8,027 bases of DNA from Desulfobacteraceae bacterium (lineage in GTDB: Bacteria; Desulfobacterota; Desulfobacteria; Desulfobacterales; Desulfobacteraceae), in NCBI GenBank assembly GCA_003354055.1, contig PIVQ01000305.1:1-8027 (forward strand), read 5' to 3'. The first letter of the stretch is position 1. Each line of letters begins with the position of its first letter. This document shows positions 6,988-8,027 of this stretch, one piece after another. The position numbers and the translations under genes are program-made. The notes under the pieces are model-generated. The model was not told the origin of the DNA and did not search any database. It was given only the letters and a program-made list of their open reading frames with translations.

Positions 6988-7040
6988 TAAGGATCGAGAA
7001 CATAATAAATTGAGCAGAAATTTATCTGACAGGAAAATAG

Positions 7041-8027
7041 ATGGGACAGTTATTTGGTACAGACGGAATCCGGGGCAGGGCAAACACCTATCCTGTGACC
7101 TGTGAACTGGCAATGAAAACCGGACAGGCCGTTGGTCTGTTTACACAGGAAACAGGAAATACCTCCGTGGTGATCGGCAGGGATACACGAATATCCGGAC
7201 AGATGTTGGAATCAGCCCTGGCTGCAGGCATTGCATCTGTCGGGATCAATGTACTTCTGGCAGGAGTGATTCCAACACCGGGGGTGGCATATTTAAGCCA
7301 AGTTATTGACGGGGCAGGGGCCGGCATTGTTATTTCAGCCTCCCATAATCCTTTTTATGATAACGGCATCAAAATCTTTAAAAGAGGCGGGATCAAACTT
7401 TCAGATGACCAGGAAGAAAAAATAGAGTCCCATATACTGGGAGATGAGATTGTTCCACGGGATGATGTGGGAAGAATCGCCGTGATTTCAGATGGTTGTG
7501 AAACATACTCACGGTTTCTTCTGAAGAAGTTTCCTTTCAGGAAACCTGAGAGAAAGCTTAAATTGATCATTGATACGTCTAACGGTGCTGCCTATGATTG
7601 TGCAGGTCTTGTATTCAACAATTATCTGTTTGATACGGTCTTTATCCACAATCAGCCGGACGGTGTTAATATCAACGATAATTGCGGTTCCCAGCATACT
7701 CAGGATGTATCTGCCCTTGTTATTAAAGAAAAGGCGGATATAGGCCTGGCATTAGACGGTGATGCAGACCGACTGATTGCCGTTGATGATACGGGTCGGC
7801 AGATCACCGGAGACAGGATCCTTGCCATCTGTGCCCAGTATGCAAAAGCCCAAAATACCCTTGATAACAACATTGTTGTAAGTACAATTATGAGCAATAT
7901 TGGCCTGATTAATGCCTTGAAAACATTGGGAATTGATCATGAAATCACCGATGTTGGGGATCGTAAGGTGCTTGAGCGTATGCAGGAGACCAATGCTACC
8001 ATTGGTGGTGAGGATTCCGGTCATATG
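7041..8027 (+). CDS. glmM: Phosphoglucosamine mutase, 3' end beyond the window
   Basis: This cytoplasmic alpha-phosphohexomutase converts glucosamine-6-phosphate to glucosamine-1-phosphate on the way to UDP-GlcNAc, and so to peptidoglycan and LPS. The reading frame is open for 329 codons to the window edge; family members run about 445-450, so roughly a quarter is missing. Visible signatures are FGTDGIRGRAN at residues 5-15, the phosphoserine loop SASHNP with Ser101 (Ser102 in E. coli), the metal loop DGDADR with Asp239, Asp241 and Asp243, and the sugar-binding GGEDSGH at 322-328. The GTDGIRG start and sugar loop favour GlmM over phosphomannomutase or phosphoglucomutase. DGDADR in place of the E. 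coli DGDGDR is a common family variant. The ATG at 7041 is preceded by AGGA at 7031-7034 with 6-nt spacing. It lies just downstream of the GlmU-like gene, whose proposed substrate class is the product of GlmM. Confidence 0.95.
   Translation, partial: MGQLFGTDGIRGRANTYPVTCELAMKTGQAVGLFTQETGNTSVVIGRDTRISGQMLESALAAGIASVGINVLLAGVIPTPGVAYLSQVIDGAGAGIVISASHNPFYDNGIKIFKRGGIKLSDDQEEKIESHILGDEIVPRDDVGRIAVISDGCETYSRFLLKKFPFRKPERKLKLIIDTSNGAAYDCAGLVFNNYLFDTVFIHNQPDGVNINDNCGSQHTQDVSALVIKEKADIGLALDGDADRLIAVDDTGRQITGDRILAICAQYAKAQNTLDNNIVVSTIMSNIGLINALKTLGIDHEITDVGDRKVLERMQETNATIGGEDSGHM

Noticed and set aside
7005..7025. 7-bp inverted repeat ATAAATT/AATTTAT between the GlmU-like gene and glmM
   Set aside because: The stem is entirely A/T and no T-run follows, so it is unlikely to terminate transcription or form a stable structure in a 53-bp operon gap.

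Overview
The window looks like a chromosomal segment from a mesophilic, AT-leaning Desulfobacterota, most likely a Desulfobacteraceae-type sulfate reducer. This is inferred from protein style: a 7TM-DISM/PAS kinase with an 'HEINNPL' H-box, a deltaproteobacterial type of FabH-like protein, and a GlmU-related stand-alone beta-helix protein beside glmM. There are no rRNA, tRNA, phage, transposon or CRISPR sequences. The content is mostly housekeeping metabolism plus one sensor kinase.

Layout. Bases 1-188 are non-coding as far as I can tell, with a plausible promoter at 62-90. A FabH-type ketoacyl-ACP synthase III follows (189-1202, +). It converges on glucose-6-phosphate isomerase (pgi, 1270-2907, -), and the two share a strong bidirectional hairpin terminator at 1214-1264. 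A 228-bp divergent intergenic region (2908-3135) carries a near-consensus sigma70 promoter pointing right and a weaker candidate pointing left. An 820-residue membrane histidine kinase (3136-5598, +) follows, with no response regulator beside it. A 174-bp gap (5599-5772) holds a long imperfect hairpin and a promoter-like element that ends at the next start codon. Then come a left-handed beta-helix protein related to the acetyltransferase half of GlmU (5773-6987, +) and, 53 bp further on, phosphoglucosamine mutase glmM (7041 to the window edge, +, 3' end missing).

How the genes may work together. Pgi interconverts glucose-6-phosphate and fructose-6-phosphate, and fructose-6-phosphate is the entry to hexosamine synthesis. 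GlmM makes glucosamine-1-phosphate, the substrate of GlmU. The beta-helix gene resembles the GlmU C-terminal half but has no uridylyltransferase domain, and it probably shares a transcript with glmM. The right-hand pair therefore suggests amino-sugar or cell-envelope precursor metabolism. The kinase and the FabH-like gene are apparently separate transcription units with no visible link to this pathway.

I do not see a clear undescribed multi-gene system. The points most worth a second look are the orphan GlmU-like protein with its uncharacterised C-terminal tail, its possibly leaderless promoter, the hairpin in front of it, and the lengthened dimerisation region of the kinase.
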